The notes: generated by a model from the sequence alone, not told the origin. A stretch of DNA of 64,000 bases from Bacillus inaquosorum KCTC 13429 (GCF_000332645.1 NZ_AMXN01000001.1:124001-188000); one strand, 5' to 3'; numbered from the stretch's first letter, positions 10,400 through 20,915 are shown. Program-made: numbers and translations.

Positions 10400-10433
10400 A
10401 ACTACCCTCCGTTTTATACAATGTACCGTCAGT

Positions 10434-10461
10434 AGTATACCATAAATCGCAAGCCCCTCAA
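10434..10461 (-). promoter_or_regulatory. yvcD promoter
   Basis: On the minus strand, TTGAGG (10456-10461), 16-bp spacer, TATACT (10434-10439), about 35 bp upstream of the yvcD start. Confidence 0.6.
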
Positions 10462-10465
10462 TAGT

Positions 10466-10497
10466 TCAAAAGGAAGGATTGGGAAAATCCCTCCGCT
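10466..10497 (-). terminator. bmrA terminator
   Basis: Stem GGAAGGATT / AATCCCTCC (one mismatch) ending in TTTTG on the minus strand. Confidence 0.55.
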
Positions 10498-10523
10498 TTT
10501 TTACTGGCTGATTCGACCAAAAT

Positions 10524-12293
10524 TTACCCGGCTTTGTTCTCTAAATCCGCGTTCATTTTCAGCTGCTGTTCAGCAAAATCTCTATATAGATCATGGGAAG
10601 CCATTAATTCATGATGTGTGCCCCGTCCGGTGATTTCTCCTTTTTCAACAAACAAAAGCTGGTCCGCGTCTACAACAGTGGATAAGCGGTGTGCGATGAC
10701 AATCGTTGTACGGCCCTCCATCAGCACCTCAAGCGCCTGCTGGACTGATTTTTCAGATTGGCTGTCGAGGCTTGAAGTGGCTTCATCAAGCATTAGAATA
10801 CTCGGATCACGGAGAAGCGCTCTCGCAATCGCGATTCTTTGCCTCTGTCCGCCTGACAGCATAATGCCGCGTTCGCCCACCTCAGTATCAAGCTGATTTG
10901 GCAGCTCCTTTATAAAATTGAGTGCATATGCCATCTCCGCGGCTTTTTCGATCTCGGCATCTGTTACATCACGTTCTAACCCGTAGCAAATATTTTCTCT
11001 AATCGTTCCCGACATTAACGGGCTTTCCTGTGATACATACCCGATGTGCTCCCGCCACGATTCAAGCGAGTAAGTATCAACCGGCTCGTCCCCCAGCCGA
11101 ATGGTCCCTGCAGTCGGCGAATAAAAACGTTCAAGCAGCTTAAACAGCGTCGTTTTCCCGCCGCCGCTCGGACCGACAATCGCTGTTACTTTCCCTGCCT
11201 CAATGACGGCGCTGATCTCTTTCAAGATCAGCTGATCCGGCTTATAGCCAAAAGATACATGGTCAAGCTGAATAGGCAGATGCGCGTTTTCAATTTGTTT
11301 TCCTGTAACTGTATCTTCCTCTTCCTCTGCCAAAATCTCAATCATCCGTTCTGTTGCACCGATTGATTTTTGCAGCTGTGTAAAGAACGTTGTAATTTGG
11401 CCCATCGGCATAATAATTTGAAACAAATATAAAATAAATGCCACGAGCGCTCCGGCGGTCAACTCGCCTGATGAGACCTGCATGCCGCCGTATCCGATGA
11501 CTGCTACGAGAGCTGCCATTAATACAAGTGAGATGAGCGGGCTGACAAGCGACTGAACCTTGGCTTCACGAACTCCAAGTTTAAATAAGGAAGAAATCCC
11601 CATCTTTCCGCGCCCATATTCAACATCCTCCGCATTTGAAGCCTTGACGAGCCTAATTTCCGGAAGAATTTGATTCAGCAGGCCTGTAAAACGGGCTGTT
11701 TCATCTTGCGTTTCCCGGGAAATCGAAAACATCTTCCGGCCTATCGGCATTAAGATAAGAGCGGCCAGAGGAACGACCACTAACACAAGCAGTGTCAGCT
11801 TCCAGTTCATAATAAACAAGATAGACAGTGATCCAATGACAGAAATGATACCTGTAATAAATCCGCTGATATGGGTTGTAATCAGTTCTTTGACCACCAT
11901 CGTATCATTCGTTACACGGCTGACTGTTTCTCCGGAAGCGTTTGTATCAAAATAGGAGACAGGGAGCTTAATTAATTTCTTCCATAATAGATCCCTCAGC
12001 CCGGAGATGATTTTTTGTCCGTTATAGTTCAGCGCATAGGTGGCATAAGCGCTTAAACCGGCCTGAACGAGAAAAACAAGCGCGATCAGCCCGATTTGTG
12101 TTCCTGACAGGGCTGACATTGAAAAGCCATCGACAAGCTGCTTCGTTAATAATGGAATCAGCAGGCTGACCAGTGTGGTCACAATACTGAGAATTAACGC
12201 AAAAGCAAGCTTTCCATAAGAAGGATTGGTCTGCTTTACTAATGCAAAAAAGGGTTTTAATTTACTTTTAGATTTTTGTTGCTGGTTTGGCAT
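10524..12293 (-). CDS. bmrA: BmrA multidrug ABC exporter (half transporter)
   Basis: 589 aa, a fused membrane-ATPase half transporter that works as a homodimer. Residues about 1-320 hold six membrane helices (ABC exporter type 1); the C-terminal ATPase has Walker [11 protein letters not shown]-loop [10 protein letters not shown], signature [16 protein letters not shown], Walker [13 protein letters not shown] and the switch His in VIAHRLS. BmrA exports hydrophobic drugs and antibiotics such as cervimycin C. The ATG has AGGAGG upstream. It lies between yvcD and a pair of unknown genes. Confidence 0.95.
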   Translation of the reverse strand: MPNQQQKSKSKLKPFFALVKQTNPSYGKLAFALILSIVTTLVSLLIPLLTKQLVDGFSMSALSGTQIGLIALVFLVQAGLSAYATYALNYNGQKIISGLRDLLWKKLIKLPVSYFDTNASGETVSRVTNDTMVVKELITTHISGFITGIISVIGSLSILFIMNWKLTLLVLVVVPLAALILMPIGRKMFSISRETQDETARFTGLLNQILPEIRLVKASNAEDVEYGRGKMGISSLFKLGVREAKVQSLVSPLISLVLMAALVAVIGYGGMQVSSGELTAGALVAFILYLFQIIMPMGQITTFFTQLQKSIGATERMIEILAEEEEDTVTGKQIENAHLPIQLDHVSFGYKPDQLILKEISAVIEAGKVTAIVGPSGGGKTTLFKLLERFYSPTAGTIRLGDEPVDTYSLESWREHIGYVSQESPLMSGTIRENICYGLERDVTDAEIEKAAEMAYALNFIKELPNQLDTEVGERGIMLSGGQRQRIAIARALLRDPSILMLDEATSSLDSQSEKSVQQALEVLMEGRTTIVIAHRLSTVVDADQLLFVEKGEITGRGTHHELMASHDLYRDFAEQQLKMNADLENKAG

Positions 12294-12420
12294 ATTATTA
12301 TTCCTCCTGTTTCAGCGTTCAGAAAGGTGAAATAGCATTTCAAAAGGATGATTTTTACTCTTTCTCAATCATATCAATGGAGAGAGACTTTTTCAGTATA
12401 TTTTTGCCGTGATGAAAATA

Positions 12421-12454
12421 AAAATCTCCCACTCATGGTTGAATAGGAGATTTT
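12421..12454 (-). terminator. Terminator after the 12459 gene (end of the his transcription unit)
   Basis: Stem AAAATCTCC / GGAGATTTT (9 bp) with an A/T tail, directly after the small unknown gene. It is the first strong terminator downstream of hisI. Confidence 0.8.
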
Positions 12455-12458
12455 TATA

Positions 12459-12818
12459 TTATCCATCTTGAACAGGCTTCTTTTTTCTATAAGTCAATGT
12501 CACATCCTGCTGTCGCATGTCTTCAATCATCATTTTATACCGGTCAACTTTTGCAGTATGTTCTTCTTTTATCATTTGAAGTGCAGCTTTTCTACTTTCG
12601 CTTTTTGATTCTAGCTCTTCTTTTATTTTTTTTACGATCAACCCTTTTTGCCCTTTGATTTCCTCTTTTAAAGAAGACTCAAATTTCTTTGTCAGGCTGA
12701 GAATGTCATTGATCGGTTTATTGAGGCTGCCTGCTTTCCCCTTCATTTCATCATAGGTTAGAAACCTATAGGTGGTTGATACAATTTCTGTTTCACTTTC
12801 TGAAAATAAGGAAGTCAC
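12459..12818 (-). CDS. Unknown small helical protein, downstream of the his operon
   Basis: 119 aa from a GTG with AGGAGG ten bases upstream. Almost wholly charged and helical: residues about 35-100 look like a coiled coil (KKFESSLKEEIKGQK, KIKEELESKSESRKAALQ); no signal peptide or membrane segment. It starts 14 nt after the 12833-13498 gene and is followed by a terminator, so the two form a pair. I do not recognise the family. In B. subtilis 168, from memory, this slot carries yvcA and yvcB, whose sizes do not match. Codon and base use are AT-rich compared with the his genes. Confidence 0.75.
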   Translation of the reverse strand: MTSLFSESETEIVSTTYRFLTYDEMKGKAGSLNKPINDILSLTKKFESSLKEEIKGQKGLIVKKIKEELESKSESRKAALQMIKEEHTAKVDRYKMMIEDMRQQDVTLTYRKKKPVQDG

Positions 12819-12832
12819 TCTTCATTTTCCTC

Positions 12833-13498
12833 CTAAGGCTGAAAATCAAATAACTGAGAAATCATTTCTTCTTTTTCAAACAGCTTTTCAATACTTTCGC
12901 GGATGTTTTTGATAAAATCTCTTTTTTCTGTTGTCTGTTTTTTTAATTCAGCAACAATTCCCTCATTAGCAGGGAGCGCACCTGTGTGGAACGATTCATG
13001 AACTGAGATTTTCTCTAATTTATCGAATGTGTGACTGAAACCAGCTGCAAGCCGGAATTGAAGATCGAAGGCATAATGCGAAGGATTTTCTTCCATATGA
13101 TGAATAGCTGTGGTGATCGCCTGTTTTTTGTCTATAAAGTCTTCATCGATTTCCTGACTGTAAACCTTCTGGTACTTAGAAATCGCATCTTCCATATCTT
13201 CAACGATCTTCATACCGTTTTGATAGATTCTGACAGCGGATGAGATATTAACTTTAATCGTTTCTCCCGAGCCGCTCTTCCCTGTAAAATAAATATCGGA
13301 GCCTTTATAGCTGAAGCCTTTTTCCTTTGATAATGCGTTCAGCATTTGAACAATGCTGTGGCCGTCAACGATGAGTTTTAATGCGTCTTTTGTTTCTTTG
13401 TCGAGTGTTTCTATCGAGGACAAAATTGATTTTACGTACTCCACTATTTCACCAACGTTTTTTAAAGCTTGGGAGCTGCCATATAAGACAGCTCCCAT
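12833..13498 (-). CDS. Unknown helical protein directly following hisI
   Basis: 221 aa as read from ATG 13498, four bases after the hisI stop. Cytosolic, largely helical, with a short Gly/Ser segment (TGKSGSGETIK) that is not a proper P-loop. No family recognised. The ATG start is odd: AGAGG touches it with no spacing and its first codons form a perfect hairpin (13471-13496). A GTG at 13444 has GGTGA well placed and would give about 203 aa. AT content is visibly higher than in hisF (hand counts of one 60-base line each: about 28% GC at 12841-12900, about 48% at 14281-14340), which suggests a separate origin. Paired with the 12459 gene. Confidence 0.75.
   Translation of the reverse strand: MGAVLYGSSQALKNVGEIVEYVKSILSSIETLDKETKDALKLIVDGHSIVQMLNALSKEKGFSYKGSDIYFTGKSGSGETIKVNISSAVRIYQNGMKIVEDMEDAISKYQKVYSQEIDEDFIDKKQAITTAIHHMEENPSHYAFDLQFRLAAGFSHTFDKLEKISVHESFHTGALPANEGIVAELKKQTTEKRDFIKNIRESIEKLFEKEEMISQLFDFQP
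13471..13496 (-). repeat. Hairpin at the hisI 3' end overlapping the next gene's start
   Basis: Perfect 8-bp inverted repeat GGGAGCTG / CAGCTCCC with a 10-nt loop, six bases past the hisI stop. It has the position and shape of a terminator stem but is followed by AAGCTTTAAAAAAC, not by T. Its first base lies just after the A and T of the putative ATG of the following gene. Confidence 0.7.
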
Positions 13499-13502
13499 CC
13501 TC

Positions 13503-14126
13503 TTACTTTTCAGAATGGCGTTTTTTCAATACATCTAGCACATCATCCAGCGGCAGAGCTTGCTCTCTGAGCAGGACAAGCAGGTGATACAGCAGGTCTG
13601 CCGCTTCCCATTTGAGTTCCTCGTGGTCTCGGTTCTTCGCGGCGATGATGACTTCGGATGCTTCTTCACCGACTTTTTTTAAAATCTTATCAACACCTTC
13701 TCGGAAAAGGTAAGTGGTGTAAGCTCCTTCAGGCATTTCCGCTTGGCGTTCCGCGATCACGCGCTCCAGTTCGTTAATGATGCCGAATCGGCCCGCAGCC
13801 TGTTCTTCTGATTGTTCCTTTGTAAAACAGCTGTAGCTGCCAGTGTGGCATGCTGGGCCGGACGGTTCTACGAGTACGATCAGCGCGTCCTGGTCGCAGT
13901 CATACCGGATACCTTTGACGGCTTGCGTGTTCCCTGAGGTTTCCCCTTTATGCCATAACGCTTGGCGCGAGCGGCTGTAAAACCATGTTTCTTTTGTTTC
14001 CAGCGTTTTTTCGTACGATTCCTTGTTCATATAGGCAAGTGTCAGCACTTCTTTACTTGCCGCATCCTGTACGATGGCAGGAATTAATCCGTCCTCGTTA
14101 AAACGCAGTTCATCTGCCTGTTTCAT
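13503..14126 (-). CDS. hisI: HisI, bifunctional PRA-CH / PRA-PH
   Basis: 207 aa. The N-terminal phosphoribosyl-AMP cyclohydrolase half has [15 protein letters not shown] and the zinc-binding Cys/Asp region [11 protein letters not shown]...GPACHTG; the C-terminal phosphoribosyl-ATP pyrophosphatase half has [13 protein letters not shown] and the [10 protein letters not shown] helix. Steps 2 and 3 of histidine synthesis. Start overlaps the hisF stop (ATGA). Last biosynthetic gene of the operon. Confidence 0.97.
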   Translation of the reverse strand: MKQADELRFNEDGLIPAIVQDAASKEVLTLAYMNKESYEKTLETKETWFYSRSRQALWHKGETSGNTQAVKGIRYDCDQDALIVLVEPSGPACHTGSYSCFTKEQSEEQAAGRFGIINELERVIAERQAEMPEGAYTTYLFREGVDKILKKVGEEASEVIIAAKNRDHEELKWEAADLLYHLLVLLREQALPLDDVLDVLKKRHSEK

Positions 14127-14881
14127 CTCACATTCACCCCGTGCTCTTTCAAGTATGATTTCACTTCTTTAATCGATGTTTCTTTATAATGAAAAATAGA
14201 GGCGGCAAGCGCGGCGTCGGCTTCTCCTTTTGTAAAAGCCTCAAGCATATGCTGCACGTTTCCCGCTCCTCCCGAGGCGATAACAGGTACGGGGACAGCT
14301 TCAGAAACAAGCTTTGTCAGCCTGTGGTCGAAGCCTTTTTTCTCACCGTCGGAGTCCATACTTGTCAGCAATATTTCTCCGGCTCCGCGTTTGACGCCTT
14401 CTTTTGCCCATGCTGTGACTTCCCAATCTGTTTTCTTTCTGCCGCCGTGCGTGTAGACCTTATATGTGTCAGATTCTTGGTCATACTTGGCATCGATGGC
14501 AAGGACGATGCATTGAGAACCGAAAAACTCGGCTCCCTCTGTAATCAGCTCAGGGCGGAGAACAGCTGCCGTGTTAACCGAAACTTTGTCCGCTCCGGCA
14601 CGCAGAATCGTTTTCATATCGCTGAGCTGATTGATGCCGCCGCCGACTGTAAACGGTATTGCGAGCTTCGCGGCAACCTGCTCCACAACGTCAACCATCG
14701 TTTTGCGTCCTTCATGCGAGGCAGAAATATCAAGAAAAACGAGTTCATCCGCGCCTTCCTGGTCGTACACTTCCGCCAGTTCAACTGGGTCACCGGCATC
14801 CTTCAATTCAAGAAATTGAATTCCTTTGACAACGCGTCCTTCTTTAACATCAAGACATGGAATAATCCGTTTTGTAATCAT
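14123..14881 (-). CDS. hisF: HisF, imidazole glycerol phosphate synthase, cyclase subunit
   Basis: 252 aa TIM barrel. Begins [19 protein letters not shown] with the catalytic Asp in PCLD; second catalytic Asp in [15 protein letters not shown]; phosphate-binding VGGGI and ASGGAG loops. With HisH it turns PRFAR and ammonia into IGP and AICAR. Overlaps hisI and hisA by 4 nt each. Confidence 0.98.
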   Translation of the reverse strand: MITKRIIPCLDVKEGRVVKGIQFLELKDAGDPVELAEVYDQEGADELVFLDISASHEGRKTMVDVVEQVAAKLAIPFTVGGGINQLSDMKTILRAGADKVSVNTAAVLRPELITEGAEFFGSQCIVLAIDAKYDQESDTYKVYTHGGRKKTDWEVTAWAKEGVKRGAGEILLTSMDSDGEKKGFDHRLTKLVSEAVPVPVIASGGAGNVQHMLEAFTKGEADAALAASIFHYKETSIKEVKSYLKEHGVNVR

Positions 14882-15615
14882 TTCCGCTTCACCCTTTCAA
14901 GCGCCTCGCTCAGCGTAAACTGATTGGTATACAGCGCTTTTCCGATGATCGCTCCAGCAACGCCGTCCGCCTGATAGCGGGCGAGGGCTTCGAGGTCCGC
15001 GACGGAGCTGACTCCGCCGGAAGCGATCACAGATTTCCCCGTTTCCTTCGCAAGCTCGACAGTGCTTTCAATATTGGGGCCTGACAGCATTCCGTCTGTC
15101 GCGATGTCAGTAAAAATAAAGACTTCCGCACCTTCATTGGCAAGCTCTTTGCCGAGTTCGGTTGCCTTAAGGGTTGATGTTTCCAGCCATCCCTCTGTTG
15201 AAACAAAGCCGTCTCTCGCGTCCAGTCCGATTGCAATTTTCTCGCCATATTGTTTCAGCATTTTTTTTACAAACGGTGGGTTAGAGACAGCTGAGCTCCC
15301 CAGGATCACCCGATCGACTCCTGCTGATAAGTATTCATAGACGTCACTTTCGGAACGGATCCCGCCGCCAATTTCGACTTTCAGGTCCAGCTTTTGGGCA
15401 ATCTCGATCACATGGCGGTCATTTACCCTTTTCCCTTCTTTTGCGCCGTCGAGATCAACGAGATGTATCCATTCGGCACCCTCACTCGCAAATAACGCGG
15501 CCATGTCGTAAGGTGAATCGCCGTATATCGTTTCCTTATTATAATCTCCTTGAACAAGGCGGACACATTTGCCGTTTCTCATATCAATTGCCGGATATAA
15601 TGTAAAAGCACTCAT
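14878..15615 (-). CDS. hisA: HisA, phosphoribosylformimino-AICAR isomerase
   Basis: 245 aa TIM barrel paralogous to HisF. Catalytic Asp8-type residue in [19 protein letters not shown] and the second Asp in [10 protein letters not shown]; phosphate loops GGGIR and ASGGV. Fourth step of the pathway. Overlaps hisF and hisH by 4 nt. Confidence 0.98.
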   Translation of the reverse strand: MSAFTLYPAIDMRNGKCVRLVQGDYNKETIYGDSPYDMAALFASEGAEWIHLVDLDGAKEGKRVNDRHVIEIAQKLDLKVEIGGGIRSESDVYEYLSAGVDRVILGSSAVSNPPFVKKMLKQYGEKIAIGLDARDGFVSTEGWLETSTLKATELGKELANEGAEVFIFTDIATDGMLSGPNIESTVELAKETGKSVIASGGVSSVADLEALARYQADGVAGAIIGKALYTNQFTLSEALERVKRK

Positions 15616-16250
15616 TTTTTCACCTTCTGTTCTGCTGCCATTTTCGTGAATTGGGTTAAGATAGACATACCGACCGTGCTGCTTTTTTCCGGGTGGAATT
15701 GGGCGCCGAAGACGTTCCTTTTTCCAACTACAGCAGGCACTCGCACACCATAATCAGCGCTTGCCAGAAGCGCGTCCTCCTGCATCCCGTCAATGTAATA
15801 AGAATGCACGAAATAAGCGTAGCCTTCTTCTGCTTCAGCCAGCAGCGGAGATTCGTTATGAAAGGAAAGGCGGTTCCAGCCCATATGCGGAACCTTCAGC
15901 TTGTTTCCTTTCTCATCTTTTGCTTTCAGCCTGACTGCTTTTCCTTTTAACAGCCCGAGGCCTGACGCGGTGCCGTTTTCTTCGCTTTCATCAAATAAAA
16001 GCTGCATGCCGAGGCAAATCCCGAGAAGCAGTCTTCCCTCTGAGACCATATCGTGAATCAATTGATCGAGCTTCGCGTTGCGCAAATTGTCCATCGCGTC
16101 TCCAAATGAACCGACCCCCGGCAAAATGAAGGCATCGGCTTCTCTCAGCTCCTCCGGCTTTTCAGAAACAAGGTACGGCACGCCGACACGCTCAAGCGCC
16201 TTTGAGACACTGTATAAATTGCCCATTCCGTAATCTATCACGCCGATCAT
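15612..16250 (-). CDS. hisH: HisH, glutamine amidotransferase subunit of IGP synthase
   Basis: 212 aa class I amidotransferase. Nucleophile Cys in [14 protein letters not shown], His-x-Glu in [10 protein letters not shown], oxyanion motif [10 protein letters not shown]. It supplies ammonia to HisF. The start follows the hisB stop directly. Confidence 0.98.
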   Translation of the reverse strand: MIGVIDYGMGNLYSVSKALERVGVPYLVSEKPEELREADAFILPGVGSFGDAMDNLRNAKLDQLIHDMVSEGRLLLGICLGMQLLFDESEENGTASGLGLLKGKAVRLKAKDEKGNKLKVPHMGWNRLSFHNESPLLAEAEEGYAYFVHSYYIDGMQEDALLASADYGVRVPAVVGKRNVFGAQFHPEKSSTVGMSILTQFTKMAAEQKVKK

Positions 16251-16835
16251 TTACAGCATCCCTTTCGTTGATGGTATTCCTTTAACACGCGGATCAATCG
16301 CTGTTGCTTCATCAAGCGCACGTCCGAGCGCTTTAAAAACAGCTTCAATCATGTGGTGAGTGTTTGTGCCGTAATGAACGATAACGTGCAGGTTCATTCG
16401 AGCTTCAAGCGCCAGCTTCCACAAAAATTCATGTACAAGCTCCGTATCAAATGTTCCGACTTTAGCCGCCGGGAAGTCCGCGCGCATTTCCAAGTGCGGC
16501 CGGTTGCTTAAATCAATCACGACTTGAGCAAGCGCCTCATCCATCGGTACAAACGCTGAACCGTAGCGTTTAATTCCTTTTTTATCGCCTAAGGCTTCAA
16601 GCAGCGCCTGCCCTAAGCAAATGCCGATATCTTCAGTCGTGTGGTGATCATCTATATCAACATCGCCTTTCGCGTTAATGGAAAGATCAAATTGTCCGTG
16701 TTTCGTGAATAAATCCAGCATGTGTGTCATAAACGGCACGTCTGTTTTGATATCCGCTTGTCCCTCGCCGTCTATTGCGAATGCCAGCTCAATATCTGTT
16801 TCGTTTGTTTTTCTGGCGCGTTCCGCTTTTCTCAT
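16251..16835 (-). CDS. hisB: HisB, imidazoleglycerol-phosphate dehydratase
   Basis: 194 aa, monofunctional IGPD without the N-terminal phosphatase found in enterobacteria. Metal-binding His clusters: [10 protein letters not shown] and the C-terminal [12 protein letters not shown]. Overlaps hisD by 4 nt. Confidence 0.98.
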   Translation of the reverse strand: MRKAERARKTNETDIELAFAIDGEGQADIKTDVPFMTHMLDLFTKHGQFDLSINAKGDVDIDDHHTTEDIGICLGQALLEALGDKKGIKRYGSAFVPMDEALAQVVIDLSNRPHLEMRADFPAAKVGTFDTELVHEFLWKLALEARMNLHVIVHYGTNTHHMIEAVFKALGRALDEATAIDPRVKGIPSTKGML

Positions 16836-18115
16836 TTTGAATTCCTCCGTTCTCTCGATTCAATTGATCTGGCATGCGCTTCTAATCCTTCAAGTCTGGC
16901 AAAAGCTGCGATGCTTTCGGCATGTTCTTCAAAGGCCGATTGACTGTAAGAAATAATGCTCGATCTCTTTTGAAAATCGGTTACGTTTAATGGACTTGAA
17001 AATCTGGCTGTTCCGTTTGTCGGAAGCACATGGTTCGGTCCGGCAAAGTAATCTCCGACAGGCTCAGGGCTGTATCTGCCTAAGAAAATCGCACCCGCAT
17101 GTTTGATTCTGCCAAGCAAAGCTTCGGGAGACTGTGTGATGATTTCTAAATGCTCCGGTGCGAGTGTATTGACAGTATCAATGGCTTCATCCATTGTTTC
17201 CGCCACATATATACACCCGTAATCGTTCACTGCAGCTTCCGCTATTTCTCTTCGCGGCAAGGTTTTCAGCTGCTCGTTCACTTCGGCTGAAACCGCCTCG
17301 GCCAGCGTCATGGAATCTGTGACAAATACACTTGAGCTGAGCTTATCGTGTTCCGCCTGTGACAGCAGGTCGGCCGCAATTTCCCTCGGTATCGCTGTTT
17401 CATCAGCCAGGACGACGATTTCACTCGGTCCGGCAATCATATCGATATCGACATCACCGAACACCTCTCGTTTGGCAAGCGCGACATAAATATTTCCCGG
17501 GCCTGTGATTTTATCCACCGGCTCAATGGTTTCTGTTCCGTACGCAAGCGCCGCAATCGCCTGAGCGCCGCCCATTTTGTAAATGTCTTTTATGCCTAGC
17601 TCGGCAGCAGCGACTAAGACCCCTGGGGACAGCTGTCCGTCTTTTCCCGGAGGCGTCACAAGAACGATTCTTTCCACACCCGCTGTCAGCGCCGGGATGA
17701 CATTCATTAAAACAGATGAAGGATATGCCGCCGTTCCCCCCGGCACATATACACCGGCGGAATCAAGCGCCGTCACTTTCTGCCCCAGCATGGTGCCGTC
17801 TTTTCTGTGATAAAACCAGGAGGATTGCAGCTGTCTCTCGTGATATTCCCTAATATTTTCGATTGCCTGCCTCATCACCTGAAGCAGCTGTGAATCCAGC
17901 GAGGTGTATGCTTTTTCAATTTCTTCTTTTGTGACCAGCGGGCTGTCTATTTCGATGCCGTCAAATCTCGCCGTGTAGCTGCGGACCGCCTGATCACCGT
18001 TTGCTTTTACATCTTCAATAATCGATCGGACCGTTTTTCTTTGCTCATCCGTTCCGGCATCTATGGACCGCTTGAGAGAAAACCGTTCTGCTCCGCTGAT
18101 GGTTTTGATCTTCAT
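16832..18115 (-). CDS. hisD: HisD, histidinol dehydrogenase
   Basis: 427 aa. Signature region [16 protein letters not shown], then [14 protein letters not shown], zinc ligands in [12 protein letters not shown] and GPNHVLPT. Two-step NAD-dependent oxidation of histidinol to histidine. Overlaps hisG by 4 nt. Confidence 0.98.
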   Translation of the reverse strand: MKIKTISGAERFSLKRSIDAGTDEQRKTVRSIIEDVKANGDQAVRSYTARFDGIEIDSPLVTKEEIEKAYTSLDSQLLQVMRQAIENIREYHERQLQSSWFYHRKDGTMLGQKVTALDSAGVYVPGGTAAYPSSVLMNVIPALTAGVERIVLVTPPGKDGQLSPGVLVAAAELGIKDIYKMGGAQAIAALAYGTETIEPVDKITGPGNIYVALAKREVFGDVDIDMIAGPSEIVVLADETAIPREIAADLLSQAEHDKLSSSVFVTDSMTLAEAVSAEVNEQLKTLPRREIAEAAVNDYGCIYVAETMDEAIDTVNTLAPEHLEIITQSPEALLGRIKHAGAIFLGRYSPEPVGDYFAGPNHVLPTNGTARFSSPLNVTDFQKRSSIISYSQSAFEEHAESIAAFARLEGLEAHARSIESRERRNSK

Positions 18116-18753
18116 TTTGCCGTTTCTCCTTCCACAACGAGAGATAAGCGGGATGCCATTTCGTCAATCACATCGTCTTTCATGCGATAGCTTACCGGGT
18201 TTACGATAAAGCGGGAAGTAATGTCACAAATGTGCTCCGTTTCAACAAGCCCGTTTTCTTTCAGCGTCTGTCCTGTGGAAACGATATCCACAATCCGGTC
18301 TGCAAGGCCGATGAGCGGGGCCAGCTCGATTGAACCGTTGAGCTTAATGATTTCGACTTGTTCCCCCTGCTCTCTAAAATAACTGGAGGCCACATTCGGA
18401 TACTTTGTCGCGATTCTCGGTGCTACGCCGCTCCAGTCTGTATTCGGAAGTCCGGCGACTGCCAAGTGACATTTGCTGATCTTCAAATCCAGCACCTCAT
18501 ATACATCGCGTTCCTCCTCCAGCATGACATCCTTGCCTGCAATTCCGACATCTGCAACGCCATGCTCCACATATGTGGTCACGTCCATCGGTTTAGCTAA
18601 TATGAAACGGAGATTTTCCTCCGGCACATCAATGATCAGTTTTCTTGAATCTTCAAACTCCTCAGGGAGCTTGTAGCCAGCCTGCCGCAGCAGCCCTGCC
18701 GCTTCTTCAAATATCCGGCCCTTCGGCATCGCCATTGTAAGTAACTTACCCAT
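18112..18753 (-). CDS. hisG: HisG, ATP phosphoribosyltransferase (short form)
   Basis: 213 aa from ATG 18753 ([18 protein letters not shown]), with GGAAG upstream and an 8-nt overlap with hisZ. An open extension to 18798 within hisZ was rejected. It lacks the C-terminal regulatory domain, so it is the short HisG that needs HisZ. PRPP-binding region [14 protein letters not shown]. First step and feedback point of the pathway. Confidence 0.97.
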   Translation of the reverse strand: MGKLLTMAMPKGRIFEEAAGLLRQAGYKLPEEFEDSRKLIIDVPEENLRFILAKPMDVTTYVEHGVADVGIAGKDVMLEEERDVYEVLDLKISKCHLAVAGLPNTDWSGVAPRIATKYPNVASSYFREQGEQVEIIKLNGSIELAPLIGLADRIVDIVSTGQTLKENGLVETEHICDITSRFIVNPVSYRMKDDVIDEMASRLSLVVEGETAK

Positions 18754-19921
18754 TTTGCTCTTCCTTTCTGGCACCGATAAAATAGGTGACATTTGCAAAA
18801 GATTTTGTCATCTGATCGATATTTTCAATTCCCGATAAATCTTGAAGAACCACTTTGTTCCCCTTCATACGTTCTTCATTCGCATAAGCGATGGCTTGCA
18901 CCCGCTGCTCTTTGCTGAAAATAACAGCGTCTATTTCACAAGGTTCGTCTTTCATATGAAGCGCTTCAATCAGCCGGTCGATCCGAAGCCCGAAGCCTGT
19001 TGCCGGCGCGGGCGAATCAAAATGGCCTAGAAGCTTGTTATAACGGCCGCCGCTTCCAATGACAAAACCGACATTTTCGGCGTACACTTCAAATAAAATC
19101 CCTGTGTAATAGCTCATGTGGCTGACCATATTCAGATCAAGGCGGACATTTTCCGTACATCCGTAATCCTCAAGAATGTCCCACAGCGCCTTCAGCTCAT
19201 CAACCACGCTTTTTCCTTGCTCAGAATCGACGATTTCCTCAGCACGTCCGCATACTTCTATGCCGCCCTGCAATTCAAGAAGCTCAAGCAGCCTGCTTTT
19301 ATCAATGGAGGAAAGCGGTAGAGACTTGACATGTTCTCTGTAACCGACATAGTTCTTCTCGTATAAAAACCTCCGCAGCACATCAGCACGCTCAACGTTT
19401 CCGAGCACCTCAACAAACAGGGCATCCGCAATGCCGGCATGGCCGATGGCAATTTTAAAGGAAGACAGCCCGGCGCTTTTTAACGCACCGATTACTAAAG
19501 CAATGACCTCCGCATCCGCGCTTGTCGTACCGTCACCGATTAATTCCACTCCGACCTGCTCGAATTCGGCAGGGCGTCCGCCTTCGCGTTCCTGAGCCCT
19601 GAACACATTTGCCGCATAGCCGACTCTGAGCGGATGATCGTGTTTCAGAAGCTTTGATGCCGCCACCCTTGCAATCGGTCCTGTCATATCCGGGCGAAGC
19701 ACCAATGTCTTGCCGTCCTGATCAAGAAGCTTGAACAGCTGCTGCTCCTCAATCGCTGACTGCACGCCAACGGTATCGTAAAACTCCAGCGTCGGCGTTT
19801 CCATAAATTGATATCCCCATTTATCTATCAAATCGGTTAACGATTGTCTCACCTTTTTTTTCGTTTCGTATAAACCGGGCAGTGTATCTCTCATGCCGTG
19901 CGGTTTTTCAAACATAAACAT
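18746..19921 (-). CDS. hisZ: HisZ, regulatory subunit of ATP phosphoribosyltransferase
   Basis: 391 aa, a histidyl-tRNA synthetase-like protein with no anticodon domain. Class II synthetase-type motif 2 ([22 protein letters not shown]) is recognisable but aminoacylation is lost in this family. It pairs with the short HisG. I chose ATG 19921 ([12 protein letters not shown]) since GGAGGTG lies eight bases upstream; the frame is open to 19945 without a better site. First gene of the his operon. Confidence 0.96.
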   Translation of the reverse strand: MFMFEKPHGMRDTLPGLYETKKKVRQSLTDLIDKWGYQFMETPTLEFYDTVGVQSAIEEQQLFKLLDQDGKTLVLRPDMTGPIARVAASKLLKHDHPLRVGYAANVFRAQEREGGRPAEFEQVGVELIGDGTTSADAEVIALVIGALKSAGLSSFKIAIGHAGIADALFVEVLGNVERADVLRRFLYEKNYVGYREHVKSLPLSSIDKSRLLELLELQGGIEVCGRAEEIVDSEQGKSVVDELKALWDILEDYGCTENVRLDLNMVSHMSYYTGILFEVYAENVGFVIGSGGRYNKLLGHFDSPAPATGFGLRIDRLIEALHMKDEPCEIDAVIFSKEQRVQAIAYANEERMKGNKVVLQDLSGIENIDQMTKSFANVTYFIGARKEEQNG

Positions 19922-19991
19922 CAACCCGAGCACCTCCGTTGCCATTGTTTGAGGGAAAATTCCGAATCCTTTAGTTCGCTAATATGATAAT

Positions 19992-20038
19992 ATGTTAGCA
20001 GATGAAAGAATGAAAATCAATGCTTAACTTCAGTTAAG
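19992..20038 (-). promoter_or_regulatory. his operon promoter with adjacent palindrome
   Basis: Minus strand: TTGATT (20015-20020), 17-bp spacer, TAACAT (19992-19997). A perfect palindrome CTTAACT-TC-AGTTAAG (20023-20038) abuts the -35, a position fit for an operator. The leader from the predicted start to hisZ is about 65 nt, too short for a T-box, and no T-box motif is seen. A TrpR-family repressor (YerC/HisR) has been proposed for his genes in Firmicutes; I cannot tell whether this is its site. Confidence 0.55.
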
Positions 20039-20135
20039 ATATTTTTCATTCAGATGCCCTCCTCCTAATTATGAAAAAATCATGAATAAATGATTAAAGG
20101 TACGTAATATCTCAAATTCTTTATGTTTGGCATGC

Positions 20136-20141
20136 TATAAT
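20136..20141 (+). promoter_or_regulatory. yvpB promoter (-10, extended)
   Basis: TATAAT preceded by TGC, an extended -10 element; no strong -35. Lies 31 bp upstream of the yvpB start. Confidence 0.6.
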
Positions 20142-20171
20142 ACAAATCAAATAGAGAACAAGGAGATAAAG

Positions 20172-20915
20172 ATGAAAACACTGCGAACTCTATGTATACT
20201 GATCATACTTTCAGGCGTCATTTTTTTCGGACTTAAAATAAATGCAAAAGATATAGATATTCCTTTTTTCAATAGCGATAAAAAAGAGGCTGAAAAAGAA
20301 TCGGCTGCCAACAGCAAAAAGGAGCTGAAGGGAAGCGCCGAACCGCTGGATGTCATCCTTTATAACCAGATGGACGCGCCTCGGCTCTATAACGGCTGTG
20401 AAGTAACAAGCCTTGCGATGGTGCTGAATTACGCGGGATACGACGTAACAAAAAACACACTGGCAGACCAGATTGCCACAGTGCCTTTGACATACAGCAG
20501 CGGATTAAAAGGTGATCCGAATGACGGATTTGTCGGGGATATGGCGAATGGCCCGGGTCTCGGTGTCTACCACGGACCGATCTATAAGCTGGCGAAAACC
20601 TATGCCGGCAACAAAGTGTCTGACCTGACTGGAAAAAGCATTTCCGCTGTTTATGAACAGCTTGAGAAAGGCAATCCTGTTTGGGTCATTACGACCGCCA
20701 ACTTTACGCCAGTTGACAACATGCAGACATGGAAAACGCCAAACGGAACAATAGATATCACGTACAGCGAACACAGTGTCGCCGTTACGGGATATAATGA
20801 AAAATATGTGTATCTCAATGATCCGTATGGCTACAAAAACAGAAAAACCGACAGAACGAGCTTTGAAAAAGCGTGGGAACAAATGGGCAGCCAAGCCATC
20901 GTTATTCAAAAGTAA
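20172..20915 (+). CDS. yvpB: YvpB, secreted or anchored C39-like peptidase family protein
   Basis: 247 aa from ATG 20172 with AGGAGA upstream. N-terminal hydrophobic segment (about residues 7-22) serves as signal or anchor. The body is a Peptidase_C39_2-type papain-like fold: Cys in YNGCEVTSLAMVLNYAGYDV, His in YSEHSVAVTGY, then YLNDPYG. Substrate unknown; family members are thought to act on bacterial peptides or wall-associated proteins. An upstream in-frame ATG at 20127 precedes the -10 element and was rejected. Confidence 0.87.
   Translation: MKTLRTLCILIILSGVIFFGLKINAKDIDIPFFNSDKKEAEKESAANSKKELKGSAEPLDVILYNQMDAPRLYNGCEVTSLAMVLNYAGYDVTKNTLADQIATVPLTYSSGLKGDPNDGFVGDMANGPGLGVYHGPIYKLAKTYAGNKVSDLTGKSISAVYEQLEKGNPVWVITTANFTPVDNMQTWKTPNGTIDITYSEHSVAVTGYNEKYVYLNDPYGYKNRKTDRTSFEKAWEQMGSQAIVIQK

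Noticed and set aside
13231..13290. P-loop in the unknown 12833-13498 protein (TGKSGSGETIK)
   Set aside because: It lacks the GxxxxGK[S/T] spacing, so it is only a Gly/Ser-rich turn.
14189..14923. 244-aa open frame on the plus strand over hisF
   Set aside because: Antisense to hisF, which has every family motif; the frame has no recognisable motif.
19930..20000. T-box riboswitch before the his operon
   Set aside because: The leader is too short and no T-box sequence or terminator pair is seen.
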